Shown here: positions 7,729 through 15,228 of the stretch, piece after piece | Numbering within the stretch: the first letter of the stretch is position 1 | Layout of the letters: each line of letters starts with the position of its first letter | Position numbers and translations under genes: made by a program | Notes under the pieces: generated by a model | Database searches by the model: none | Seen by the model: the letters and a program-made list of their open reading frames with translations, nothing else | Told to the model about the DNA's origin: nothing | Assembly (NCBI RefSeq): GCF_001815865.1 | Contig: NZ_KV822195.1 | Span: forward strand, 522,275 to 554,391 | Origin: Abiotrophia sp. HMSC24B09 | GTDB lineage: Bacteria; Bacillota; Bacilli; Lactobacillales; Aerococcaceae | Direction: 5' to 3' | DNA length: 32,117 bases

Positions 7729-9906
7729 TTAGGCTTCCTCCCTGTAAGCAGTAAATGGCGCGTGTTGAACACGGTCTTCTTCTGCAGGCAATTGCATATA
7801 ATCTGCTCCATAGATAGCCGTCAGAACTTGATCGTAATCTGACAGAATTTGATAGCGACGATCTTCAAATTGAGCCTCTTGAACCTGTTCATGTGACATC
7901 TTAACAAAACTAGTATCGCGACGTTTCTTCTCCATCAAGTAATCAAGGCGATTAGAGTCGCTCCCCTTCTGTGCTAATTGGTCCATTTTTTGGTTCCAAA
8001 TACGAGGTGGCAAGAGACGGAAGAAGAAATTCACGGCATAGCGAATAAGGTTACCTAAGCCTCCCTCTTCGTTACGAATGCCATTCCAAGAATAGGCCGA
8101 AAGTTGCCGCAACTGATCTAGGCGGTCCATTTTTGCTTGATCTCCCTTAGCATGGTCAAAGGGAAAGACATCCACACAAATGCCTAATTTACTTGGCCAT
8201 GCCAAAGTATTATTTTCGTAGAAAGTACGTTTATCGACCACACGACAAAATGGGAAAGGATAATGCCAAGCATCTTGGAAGCCCGTCACCTGGTAAACTG
8301 GATGGCGGTCTGCCTTAATGGCTTGATAGAGACGCTCATACTCAGAACGAACTAAGGCAATATCCATATCATCATCCCATGGAATGAAGCCTTGATGGCG
8401 AACAGCTCCCAGTAAAGTACCATAAGCCAAGCTATATTGGATTTGCTCACGTTGGCAGATGGCATGGATATAGTCCATGATTTCAAGTTCAACTTGTCGA
8501 ACTTCTTGATCATTCAACTGACGATAACCGGCATAATCCTTCGCTATAACAGCTTCGTAATAGCCCAAGATAGCGAATAAAATGACCCCTAAGAAGGAAA
8601 TCCCGTATAAGGTCGAACTCAAGAACAAGTTAGAAGTAAAGATAACTGCCATCATAGCTAGAATCATATCTAAATCCTGGCGGCTAACGCCTTTCTTGTT
8701 GAGGGCCCACCATTTGACCAAGAGTCGCTTGGTAGACGCCAAGATAAAGAATCCTAAAGTGATAAAGCCTAAGATACCATTGTAGAATAGGACTTCAATA
8801 TAACCATTATGAGTGAGATAGTGCTGCTTAACCACATAACTATTGGCATCATAAGACTTAGCTACACTGTGCCAGTTACCTGAAGAAAAACCTAAGATTG
8901 GACGGTAAGGAACTAGAGCCAAGGTTGACTTCCAAATATCGAAACGGTTGTTAGAGATATTAGTTTCTTCAGTATCTGACCGTTTTAAAGTCCCTTCACC
9001 AGTGATAACCTTTTGATTACCTGTCACGCTGGCTTCATCGTTGAGGATGTGGACACCACCTGATTGTTGTAGGTAAAACTCCCCTACTGTGTTAACACTG
9101 TAGACACCTACACCAATAGCAGCAAAGACCACACAGATAGTTAAGAAACGTTTCTTTAATTGCCAGCCAGAAATGTTGACCATGCTGTAGATTAGGGTAG
9201 CAGCAAGCAAGCATAATAAGGCTGTTCTAGAACCTGATAAGACTATGTAAACGAAGTTAATAACAATAGACGAGACGATTGCCACTTTCATCCAAGTCAC
9301 CTGACTCTTACGCCATTGACTTAAGAGGAAGAGGACTACTAATAGCGATATAATGGCCAAGTAGTTAGGGCTAGCCAAAATCCCAAATAAACGGGACTCA
9401 ATAAAACCTTGACGAATAATTAAACCTTTATAGTCGCTGACGTGATAACCAATCAAGGCAACGAATTGGCCAATGGAAATCAAATCACCGATAGTATTCA
9501 CGATGACAACTAACCAGAACATGTTACTCAGCAAACGCTTAGCTTGTCCTTGACCCAAATTAATAAAGATTGGGTAAATGGCAAAGAAGTAAAGGAAGAA
9601 TATGACCATATTCTTGAAGTTTGCCATATAACCAAAGTTAACCACCAAGAGACTTGTCACAATATTCAAGAGGAAGAAAGCAACTAGCCAAGGTAGTAAA
9701 CTGAGTTTGAGATGAACCTTCTTGGATAATAAGTTATAGAGCCCTAATAAGCACCCCATTAAGGTGATGGTACCATATACTAAAGGATGGGCACTGAGAA
9801 ATTGTAAGGGAACAATAAGCCCCGCCATACAATACATAATCAACGCTAATAAAAAGCAAGTATTGATTTGGTAGTAATGTTTCTCAATCCAATCAAATCG
9901 TATCAT
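7729..9906 (-). CDS. Fusion: Wzy/O-antigen-ligase-like polymerase plus C-terminal LicD domain
   Basis: This 725-residue continuous reading frame joins two functions. Residues 1 to about 455 are a polytopic membrane protein with about 11-12 hydrophobic segments and O-antigen ligase/polymerase hallmarks: GSRTALL (225-231), then a large extracytoplasmic loop (about 270-365) ending in HNGYIEVLFYNG (366-377). Residues 465-725 form a LicD domain with YGTLLGAVRHQGFIPWDDDMDIAL (about 495-518) and metal-binding candidates D511-D515. The polymerase half would join repeat units outside the membrane; the LicD half, after the last membrane segment, would be cytosolic if the count is even. No frameshift or internal restart is visible at the junction. 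It starts directly after the stop of the glycosyltransferase gene (TAAATG), behind AAGGAG. Substrate specificity is unknown. Confidence 0.85.
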   Translation of the reverse strand: MIRFDWIEKHYYQINTCFLLALIMYCMAGLIVPLQFLSAHPLVYGTITLMGCLLGLYNLLSKKVHLKLSLLPWLVAFFLLNIVTSLLVVNFGYMANFKNMVIFFLYFFAIYPIFINLGQGQAKRLLSNMFWLVVIVNTIGDLISIGQFVALIGYHVSDYKGLIIRQGFIESRLFGILASPNYLAIISLLVVLFLLSQWRKSQVTWMKVAIVSSIVINFVYIVLSGSRTALLCLLAATLIYSMVNISGWQLKKRFLTICVVFAAIGVGVYSVNTVGEFYLQQSGGVHILNDEASVTGNQKVITGEGTLKRSDTEETNISNNRFDIWKSTLALVPYRPILGFSSGNWHSVAKSYDANSYVVKQHYLTHNGYIEVLFYNGILGFITLGFFILASTKRLLVKWWALNKKGVSRQDLDMILAMMAVIFTSNLFLSSTLYGISFLGVILFAILGYYEAVIAKDYAGYRQLNDQEVRQVELEIMDYIHAICQREQIQYSLAYGTLLGAVRHQGFIPWDDDMDIALVRSEYERLYQAIKADRHPVYQVTGFQDAWHYPFPFCRVVDKRTFYENNTLAWPSKLGICVDVFPFDHAKGDQAKMDRLDQLRQLSAYSWNGIRNEEGGLGNLIRYAVNFFFRLLPPRIWNQKMDQLAQKGSDSNRLDYLMEKKRRDTSFVKMSHEQVQEAQFEDRRYQILSDYDQVLTAIYGADYMQLPAEEDRVQHAPFTAYREEA

Positions 9907-10887
9907 TTATCCATGCAACTCCTTTTTGTATTTCTTACTAATGATTTGCTTATAGAGAGCAGGACTAATCTGTAAAGCAAGCATACTAAGTTTACGCCCC
10001 TTGGTGAAAAGCGGATCACGCATAATCTGCCAAAAGTGGTCTGTTAGATAAGACCGTAGGCGTTTTTTAAGACTGTCATCTTGATAGTCTGAATCTAGCA
10101 ACAAACGATCATAGACATAGAAATGCGCCCAATAGAGCCGTGTCATAGCTACTGGCAACAAATCTGGGTAGTCCCGTTTAATAATTTCATAGTTTTGTTG
10201 ATAAGCCTCAATCACATTGAGGTACTTGTGTGAGAATTTCTGGGTGGTAATGCTATTTGGACGGTGCATATAGTAATAGAGCTTGGCATCCGTCGCTACC
10301 ACTCGCTGACACTTGGCTAACAAGCGAATCATGATAAAGGCATCTTCAGCAATCTTCCCTAACTCAAATTTTAAGTCATCGAAGAGTGAACGCTTATAGA
10401 GTTTAGTTGGGGCCATGACTGTAAAGCCTTTAGCCGCCATCACATGACCAATCGCCTCTTTGGCTGTATAGACCCAAGTCTGTGCTTCTGTTTCTGTGCC
10501 ACTAGGAATCTGGTCATCATAGATATCATAGTGTGAGCACATGGCCAAGTCTGCTTGGGCAGAGACCATCTCTTGATAAAGAGTCTTCATCATATCCAAA
10601 GAAATAACATCATCACTATCAATAAAGGCAATGTACTGCCCTTTTGCTTGAGCAATGCCCGTATTTCTTGCAGCCGATAAACCACCATTAGCCTGCGAAA
10701 TCAGGCGAATACGTTGATCTTCTTGCTCTAAACGCTGACAGATTTCTAAACTCTTATCAGTAGAGCCATCATTGACTAGCAAGATTTCAAGGTTAGTATG
10801 ACTTTGCTTGCGAATGCTGGTCACACACCGCTCCAGATATGATTCCACATTGTAGACAGGAACTACAACCGTAATTAAGTCTGACAT
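9907..10887 (-). CDS. Family 2 glycosyltransferase
   Basis: This 326-residue GT-A enzyme adds a sugar from a nucleotide donor to a polysaccharide repeat unit on the cytosolic side. Residues 5-12 (ITVVVPVYN region), NDGSTD (39-44), NGGLSAARNTGI (67-78) and the DxD-type FIDSDD (88-93) are the GT2 donor and metal motifs. The C-terminal third (about 230-326) is helical and basic and may contact the membrane. It has no signal peptide. It starts 3 bases after the flippase gene and ends directly at the polymerase start. Donor and acceptor cannot be inferred. It is the only glycosyltransferase of this four-gene unit, so other sugars of the repeat must be added by enzymes encoded elsewhere. Confidence 0.9.
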   Translation of the reverse strand: MSDLITVVVPVYNVESYLERCVTSIRKQSHTNLEILLVNDGSTDKSLEICQRLEQEDQRIRLISQANGGLSAARNTGIAQAKGQYIAFIDSDDVISLDMMKTLYQEMVSAQADLAMCSHYDIYDDQIPSGTETEAQTWVYTAKEAIGHVMAAKGFTVMAPTKLYKRSLFDDLKFELGKIAEDAFIMIRLLAKCQRVVATDAKLYYYMHRPNSITTQKFSHKYLNVIEAYQQNYEIIKRDYPDLLPVAMTRLYWAHFYVYDRLLLDSDYQDDSLKKRLRSYLTDHFWQIMRDPLFTKGRKLSMLALQISPALYKQIISKKYKKELHG

Positions 10888-10890
10888 GGT

Positions 10891-12375
10891 CTATCCCCTT
10901 CTTCTTAATTTATTGCCAACTGCTTCTACCATACCGGTCAGCACAGGATCTTTAAGTAACCAGAGGGCCGCGAGGTAGTATAGACCACATAGGGTCATTA
11001 AAATGGCAAGATTTACTAAGACAGCTAAGTTTAAATGTGTCATTCGCACTGGAGATAGTGCGTTAACCACTATGCTGATTGGGATAAACCCTGCAGCAAT
11101 CAGCCCATAGCGTAAGAAACTGCCAATCACAGGTTTTAACTTAATTAAGCCATGGCGTTTGATAAAGTAGATTTCGAGGGCAATTAGGACTCCTTCTGAC
11201 AACCAAGTGGTTAAGATATAGATTTCTGAAGATGAGAAATGCATATTAAGGAGTAGGAACTTGAAAGCTAGGTTGAGTAAGCCACAGGCGAAATAATAAA
11301 GGGTCAAACTCCGTTCATAGCCATGAATGAAGATAATCTGATTAGCGAAAAGGGTCTCAATAGACCAAGTAATACTCCGAATCCCAAAGATGGCTGTTAC
11401 AGTCGCGGCTCCCATATAGGCTCCCCCACCATAAAGCAAGACAGCATAATTGCCTGTTATGAAGAGCCCTAAACTAATTGGCGCAATCAAGAAGGCAAAG
11501 AGACGTGCCCCTTTGTAGACTAGGTTGTCATAGGCTTCGCGGTTATTCTGGCCAAGATAGTATCCCAAACGTGGAATACTCACCGAAATCGGACTACTAA
11601 TTAGAGTCGCAATCATAGTTGAAATTTTTTGGCCTTGGCTATAAAGGCTGACGGCATCCTCTGAATCTGTATAGGATAGGAACAGCTTATCCAAAGCCGT
11701 ATAAAGGGTCACTGCACTGGACATAAGTAGCAAACTAATCAAAGGCAGAATCATGGACAGCATATCTTTAACCTTGACCTTGACTAGCTTGACTTGACGC
11801 TTAATCCAGACAAAACCGAAGAGATAGTTGAGAATTTGAGCGCCAGACATGACCATTGCATAAATGATAATATCCTCGGCCGTTTTAACAAAGCCAAAGA
11901 GCGCCACAATCATAATAATGCGCAAGATGATGGTCTTAATTAAGATAAAGCGATAATTCTCGAAGGCCTCCACCATCCACTCAATATAGAGGAAGCTAGA
12001 TAGAATCTGACTTCCCAAAACTAAGTAAATTGCCAACTGACTCTTCTGGTGAACAGTCGCATAGACATAGCCCACATAGAATAGCGTCGTTAGGATGGAT
12101 GAAATAACCGTAATGTAGAACAGGCTCGAGAAGAAGTAATTGACCTGATCTCGGTCATGCTTAACCTTACTTATTTGCCGGACACCAAAATAATAAACCC
12201 CTAAAGAGGCAAATGGTAAGAAAATGTTCATCAGCGTGTCGCCAGCATTAAAGTAGTTATATTCTACCGAGTTTTGAAAGACCCGGTTAATATAGGTTCC
12301 TGTGAGGACAGGCACCACCACGTTCGCAAATCGCACTAAGAAATTCGCGAGGGCATTGGTTTTGATGTTTTTCAT
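10891..12375 (-). CDS. Polysaccharide flippase, Wzx/MATE-like
   Basis: This 494-residue membrane protein has about 12-14 hydrophobic segments throughout and the N-terminal signature of Wzx-type exporters (NALANFLVRFANVVVPVLTGTYINRVF). It would move lipid-linked repeat units from the cytosolic to the outer face of the membrane. The open frame allows an ATG four codons earlier, but that ATG has no ribosome site and itself forms part of GGGAGG, which lies four bases before the ATG at 12375; the inner ATG is therefore chosen. It is the first gene of the four-gene polysaccharide operon and has its own extended -10 promoter. The transported substrate is unknown. Confidence 0.9.
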   Translation of the reverse strand: MKNIKTNALANFLVRFANVVVPVLTGTYINRVFQNSVEYNYFNAGDTLMNIFLPFASLGVYYFGVRQISKVKHDRDQVNYFFSSLFYITVISSILTTLFYVGYVYATVHQKSQLAIYLVLGSQILSSFLYIEWMVEAFENYRFILIKTIILRIIMIVALFGFVKTAEDIIIYAMVMSGAQILNYLFGFVWIKRQVKLVKVKVKDMLSMILPLISLLLMSSAVTLYTALDKLFLSYTDSEDAVSLYSQGQKISTMIATLISSPISVSIPRLGYYLGQNNREAYDNLVYKGARLFAFLIAPISLGLFITGNYAVLLYGGGAYMGAATVTAIFGIRSITWSIETLFANQIIFIHGYERSLTLYYFACGLLNLAFKFLLLNMHFSSSEIYILTTWLSEGVLIALEIYFIKRHGLIKLKPVIGSFLRYGLIAAGFIPISIVVNALSPVRMTHLNLAVLVNLAILMTLCGLYYLAALWLLKDPVLTGMVEAVGNKLRRRG

Positions 12376-12420
12376 GGAACCTCCCATAGCTATTTTGCTA
12401 ATTGAAATTTGTCTCCACCT

Positions 12421-12429
12421 ATTTTACCA
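12421..12429 (-). promoter_or_regulatory. Extended -10 promoter of the polysaccharide operon
   Basis: The minus strand reads TGGTAAAAT (12429-12421), an extended -10 element, about 45 bases before the wzx start. No convincing -35 is present. TAGGTG follows immediately downstream, resembling a half-site of the palindrome near lspA. Confidence 0.5.
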
Positions 12430-12550
12430 CGAAAAGGCGAATTATTCACCTGATTTCCAAATTCTTAATCTTTTAGGGCTTAGCCAATAGTCTAGCATGT
12501 CAGTAAGTTGTTAGCTATTCATCACCAATTAAGCGACGAAAAAGCTTAAA

Positions 12551-13309
12551 CTAAGTACTTGACCAGTCTAATTGCGTAATCTGATCCAAATAGGACTTAC
12601 TCTTGAGACGAATACCGACATATTCTTGATAGATAGCATCCATGAGCAGTCGCAGGTCCTTAAGAGTCTGATCACTTAAGTTAATGTTTTGGATTTGTTT
12701 TAAATCCACTTGGGACAGACGTCGGGCTAGGTGCACTGCTCGACTAGAAACTGGTAGGCAATGAATATCCAAAGAGGCATGGCGGTCACACAAGACGGAT
12801 TGACGCTTGAGACTAAATCTTAAGGGGCGATCACTGACCTGGCAAGCTGCACAAGAAGCCCATTGAATATGAATGCCAAAGACTGGCAAGAGATGAATTT
12901 CTAGATAAGCCACAATGACTTGAGGAGCTAAGCCTTGATTTAAGGCTTCAAGCACTTGTAATAGAAGCTGATAGAGCTTAGGGTTAGCTTGATTATCCTC
13001 TAGAGCAGCATCCAGGAGTTGTAAGACATAGATGCCATAGGCCTGAAGTAAGATATCAGCCTGCAATCTTTGGAAAAGTTGGATTGACTGGCTTTCCTTT
13101 AGAAAAGAGAGGCCGTCGTCTTGAATATCACCAATATAGGCATGATGGGTCATAGGAAGGCAGGCGCTTGTCAGCCGATGATGGCCCCGATAAAGACCGC
13201 GCACAAAGAACATCTTAGTCCCAAATTCTTGGGTAAAAATCTTGACCAAGCCATCATGTTCGCGGTGAGGACGCTTGAAGAGGACAATGCCCTCAAATCG
13301 TTCATTCAT
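12551..13309 (-). CDS. recO: DNA repair protein RecO
   Basis: This 252-residue protein helps load RecA at single-stranded gaps together with RecF/RecR and anneals complementary strands. Residues 1-80 form the OB-fold (EGIVLFKRPHREHDGLVKIFTQEFG and FVRGLYRG, typical of RecO); the rest is helical. A zinc-binding segment lies around residues 152-178 with CAAC and, later, CDRH in place of the common second CxxC. The start ATG at 13309 lies behind a purine-rich GGAG/AGGGGG stretch. It is the final gene of the phoH-pgpH-ybeY-dgkA-era-recO operon, with 28 bases between it and era. I see no strong terminator after it. Confidence 0.93.
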   Translation of the reverse strand: MNERFEGIVLFKRPHREHDGLVKIFTQEFGTKMFFVRGLYRGHHRLTSACLPMTHHAYIGDIQDDGLSFLKESQSIQLFQRLQADILLQAYGIYVLQLLDAALEDNQANPKLYQLLLQVLEALNQGLAPQVIVAYLEIHLLPVFGIHIQWASCAACQVSDRPLRFSLKRQSVLCDRHASLDIHCLPVSSRAVHLARRLSQVDLKQIQNINLSDQTLKDLRLLMDAIYQEYVGIRLKSKSYLDQITQLDWSST

Positions 13310-13337
13310 GCCCCCTGCTCCCTTCTATCACCATCTC

Positions 13338-14243
13338 TTAGTAGTTATCTGGACGATAGCCAAAGTCACTGAGATTGGTTTGACGATCGCGCCAATTCTT
13401 TTGAACCTTGACCCACAAATCTAAATAAACCTTGTCATCCAGTAATTGCTCAATATCACGCCGAGCAAGTTGGCCGATTTTCTTAATCATTTGACCTCCA
13501 GCCCCAATGATAATCCCCTTCTGGCTCTTGCGTTCCACAATAATGGAAGCTTGAACTTCAATCTTGCCATTCTCATTGCGCTGCATACTTTGCACTTGAA
13601 CGGCAACGGAATGGGGAATCTCTTCCTGCGTCAGGAGTAAGATTTTTTCACGGATGAATTCGGCCACTACAAAATATTCGGGATGGTCCATAATTTGACT
13701 ATCTGGATAGTACTTAGGTCCTTCCGGAAGTGCTTCTTGCAACTTAGCCACCAATTCCGGCACATTGTTACCTTGCGTAGCCGAAATCGGAAAGACTTGG
13801 TCAAAACCTCTGACTTCTTGGTAGCCTTCAATAATAGGCAAAAGATCATCCGGTTTAACTAAGTCAATCTTATTAATGACTAAAAAGACAGGTACCTTAA
13901 CATTCTGGATACGTTCCATAATCAAACGATCGCCGGGCCCCATCTTTTCTGCAGCATTGACCACAAATAAGACGGCATCTACCCCTTTGAGGGCGCTATA
14001 AGCCGTATTAACCATGAAGTCACCCAAGGCATGTTTCGGCTTATGAATACCCGGTGTATCAATAAAAACAATTTGGGCTTGGTCATTGGTCAAGACCCCT
14101 TGGATTCGATTTCGTGTGGTCTGGGCTTTATCAGACATAATAGCAATCTTCTGCCCTACAAAACGATTAAGTAAGGTTGATTTACCAACATTAGGGCGTC
14201 CTATAATGGCTACGAAACCAGATTTAAATGCTTGATTACTCAC
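13338..14243 (-). CDS. era: GTPase Era
   Basis: This 301-residue essential GTPase binds the 3' end of 16S rRNA during small-subunit assembly. The GTPase domain has G1 GRPNVGKS (15-22), G3 DTPG (62-65) and G4 NKID (124-127). The C-terminal KH domain (about 200-290) contains [11 protein letters not shown]. The length matches the family (about 300). It starts with GTG at 14243 (GTG AGT AAT), behind only a weak purine-rich ribosome site, so translation may be modest. It lies 25 bases after dgkA and 28 before recO, in the standard Firmicute order. Confidence 0.97.
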   Translation of the reverse strand: MSNQAFKSGFVAIIGRPNVGKSTLLNRFVGQKIAIMSDKAQTTRNRIQGVLTNDQAQIVFIDTPGIHKPKHALGDFMVNTAYSALKGVDAVLFVVNAAEKMGPGDRLIMERIQNVKVPVFLVINKIDLVKPDDLLPIIEGYQEVRGFDQVFPISATQGNNVPELVAKLQEALPEGPKYYPDSQIMDHPEYFVVAEFIREKILLLTQEEIPHSVAVQVQSMQRNENGKIEVQASIIVERKSQKGIIIGAGGQMIKKIGQLARRDIEQLLDDKVYLDLWVKVQKNWRDRQTNLSDFGYRPDNY

Positions 14244-14268
14244 GTTTCACGCTCTCTTTCTCTAAGAC

Positions 14269-14688
14269 TTAAGCAAGACCCAACAGAATGGCTAGCACAT
14301 GCCAGACTTTAGGGCCTAGAACCAGGAATCCCACTCCTACTGCCACCAAAGCCGCCACAACAACTGCAGCTGCTGCTACATCCTTGGCAACCTTGGCCAA
14401 GGGATGTAATTGTTCTCCAACTACCAAGTCAACTGTGGCCTCCACGGCGCTATTGACCAGTTCCATGCACCAAACCAATCCTGTCACAAGTAGCAAGAGA
14501 CTTGCCTCAATGGCATTGACGCCTAGCAAGCCCACTATGATTAAAACCAAGACGGTCACCCCCGCGTGAACCTTGAGGTTACGCTCATTAGCTAAGGCAT
14601 AGCCCAAACCGGACAATGAAGCCCGGAAGGAAGCCAAGATACTTGGATTGGCATGATGCTTGTAGGGCTGTTTATCGCGTGAGACCAT
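14269..14688 (-). CDS. dgkA: Undecaprenol/diacylglycerol kinase, DgkA family
   Basis: This 139-residue integral membrane kinase has three membrane segments (about 38-57, 60-77 and 102-125). The catalytic motif MELVNSAVEATVDL (75-88) carries E76 and E83, the metal/phosphate ligands of the family. In Gram-positive bacteria this family mainly phosphorylates undecaprenol, recycling the lipid carrier for peptidoglycan, teichoic acid and capsule synthesis, which would also serve the polysaccharide operon nearby. Its start overlaps the last 17 bases of ybeY, indicating translational coupling. A cytosolic, His/Lys-containing N terminus of about 35 residues precedes the first helix. Confidence 0.93.
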   Translation of the reverse strand: MVSRDKQPYKHHANPSILASFRASLSGLGYALANERNLKVHAGVTVLVLIIVGLLGVNAIEASLLLLVTGLVWCMELVNSAVEATVDLVVGEQLHPLAKVAKDVAAAAVVVAALVAVGVGFLVLGPKVWHVLAILLGLA

Positions 14689-15202
14689 AAGTCGTCAACA
14701 CCTCTTCTTGGATTCTAAACATTTCCTGCGCTTCTTCTTCTGTCTGGTGGTCATAACCATTGAGATGAAGGAAGCCATGAACTGCTAGAAAAGCCAGTTC
14801 ACGGTCTAGACTGTGACCATAGTCCTGAGCCTGTTCTTGGGCACGAGGGTAGGAAATGATGATATCTCCCAAGTGTTGAGGTATAGCTTCTTCATCCTCA
14901 AACTCTGTATCCTCTAAATCTTCTGTCTCTTCCGCTTCCTCAGTAAGGTCTAAATGAGCAAAGTCCACATCAAACTCACTGGTTACTTCGGTCAAGGCGA
15001 AGCTCAAAACATCCGTCGGTTTGTCCAAACCACGGTAGTCTCGGTTAAGCACTTGGATTTCTTCATTAGACACGATGGAAAGATCTAATTCAATTCCCTC
15101 AGGCAAGTTCAGATACTTTGCAGCTGCTTCAATGACTTCATGAAGCAATTTTTCTTGACCAGATGCCAGGTAGGCTTGGTCATCAATAATATCAACTAAC
15201 AT
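14672..15202 (-). CDS. ybeY: Endoribonuclease YbeY (rRNA maturation)
   Basis: This 176-residue zinc-dependent RNase takes part in 16S rRNA 3'-end processing and ribosome quality control. The metal site HGFLHLNGYDH (H142, H146, H152) is intact. Upstream elements NRDYRGLDKPTDVLSF (53-68) and LGDIIISYPRAQEQA (111-125) match the family. Between them, about residues 72-108, lies a long acidic insertion, including a stretch of 22 residues with 13 Asp/Glu, which makes the protein about 20 residues longer than usual. It starts at ATG 15202 behind AAAGGA, 26 bases after pgpH, and overlaps dgkA. Confidence 0.95.
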   Translation of the reverse strand: MLVDIIDDQAYLASGQEKLLHEVIEAAAKYLNLPEGIELDLSIVSNEEIQVLNRDYRGLDKPTDVLSFALTEVTSEFDVDFAHLDLTEEAEETEDLEDTEFEDEEAIPQHLGDIIISYPRAQEQAQDYGHSLDRELAFLAVHGFLHLNGYDHQTEEEAQEMFRIQEEVLTTYGLTR

Positions 15203-15228
15203 AAATGTCCTTTCTAATCCTAAATGGC

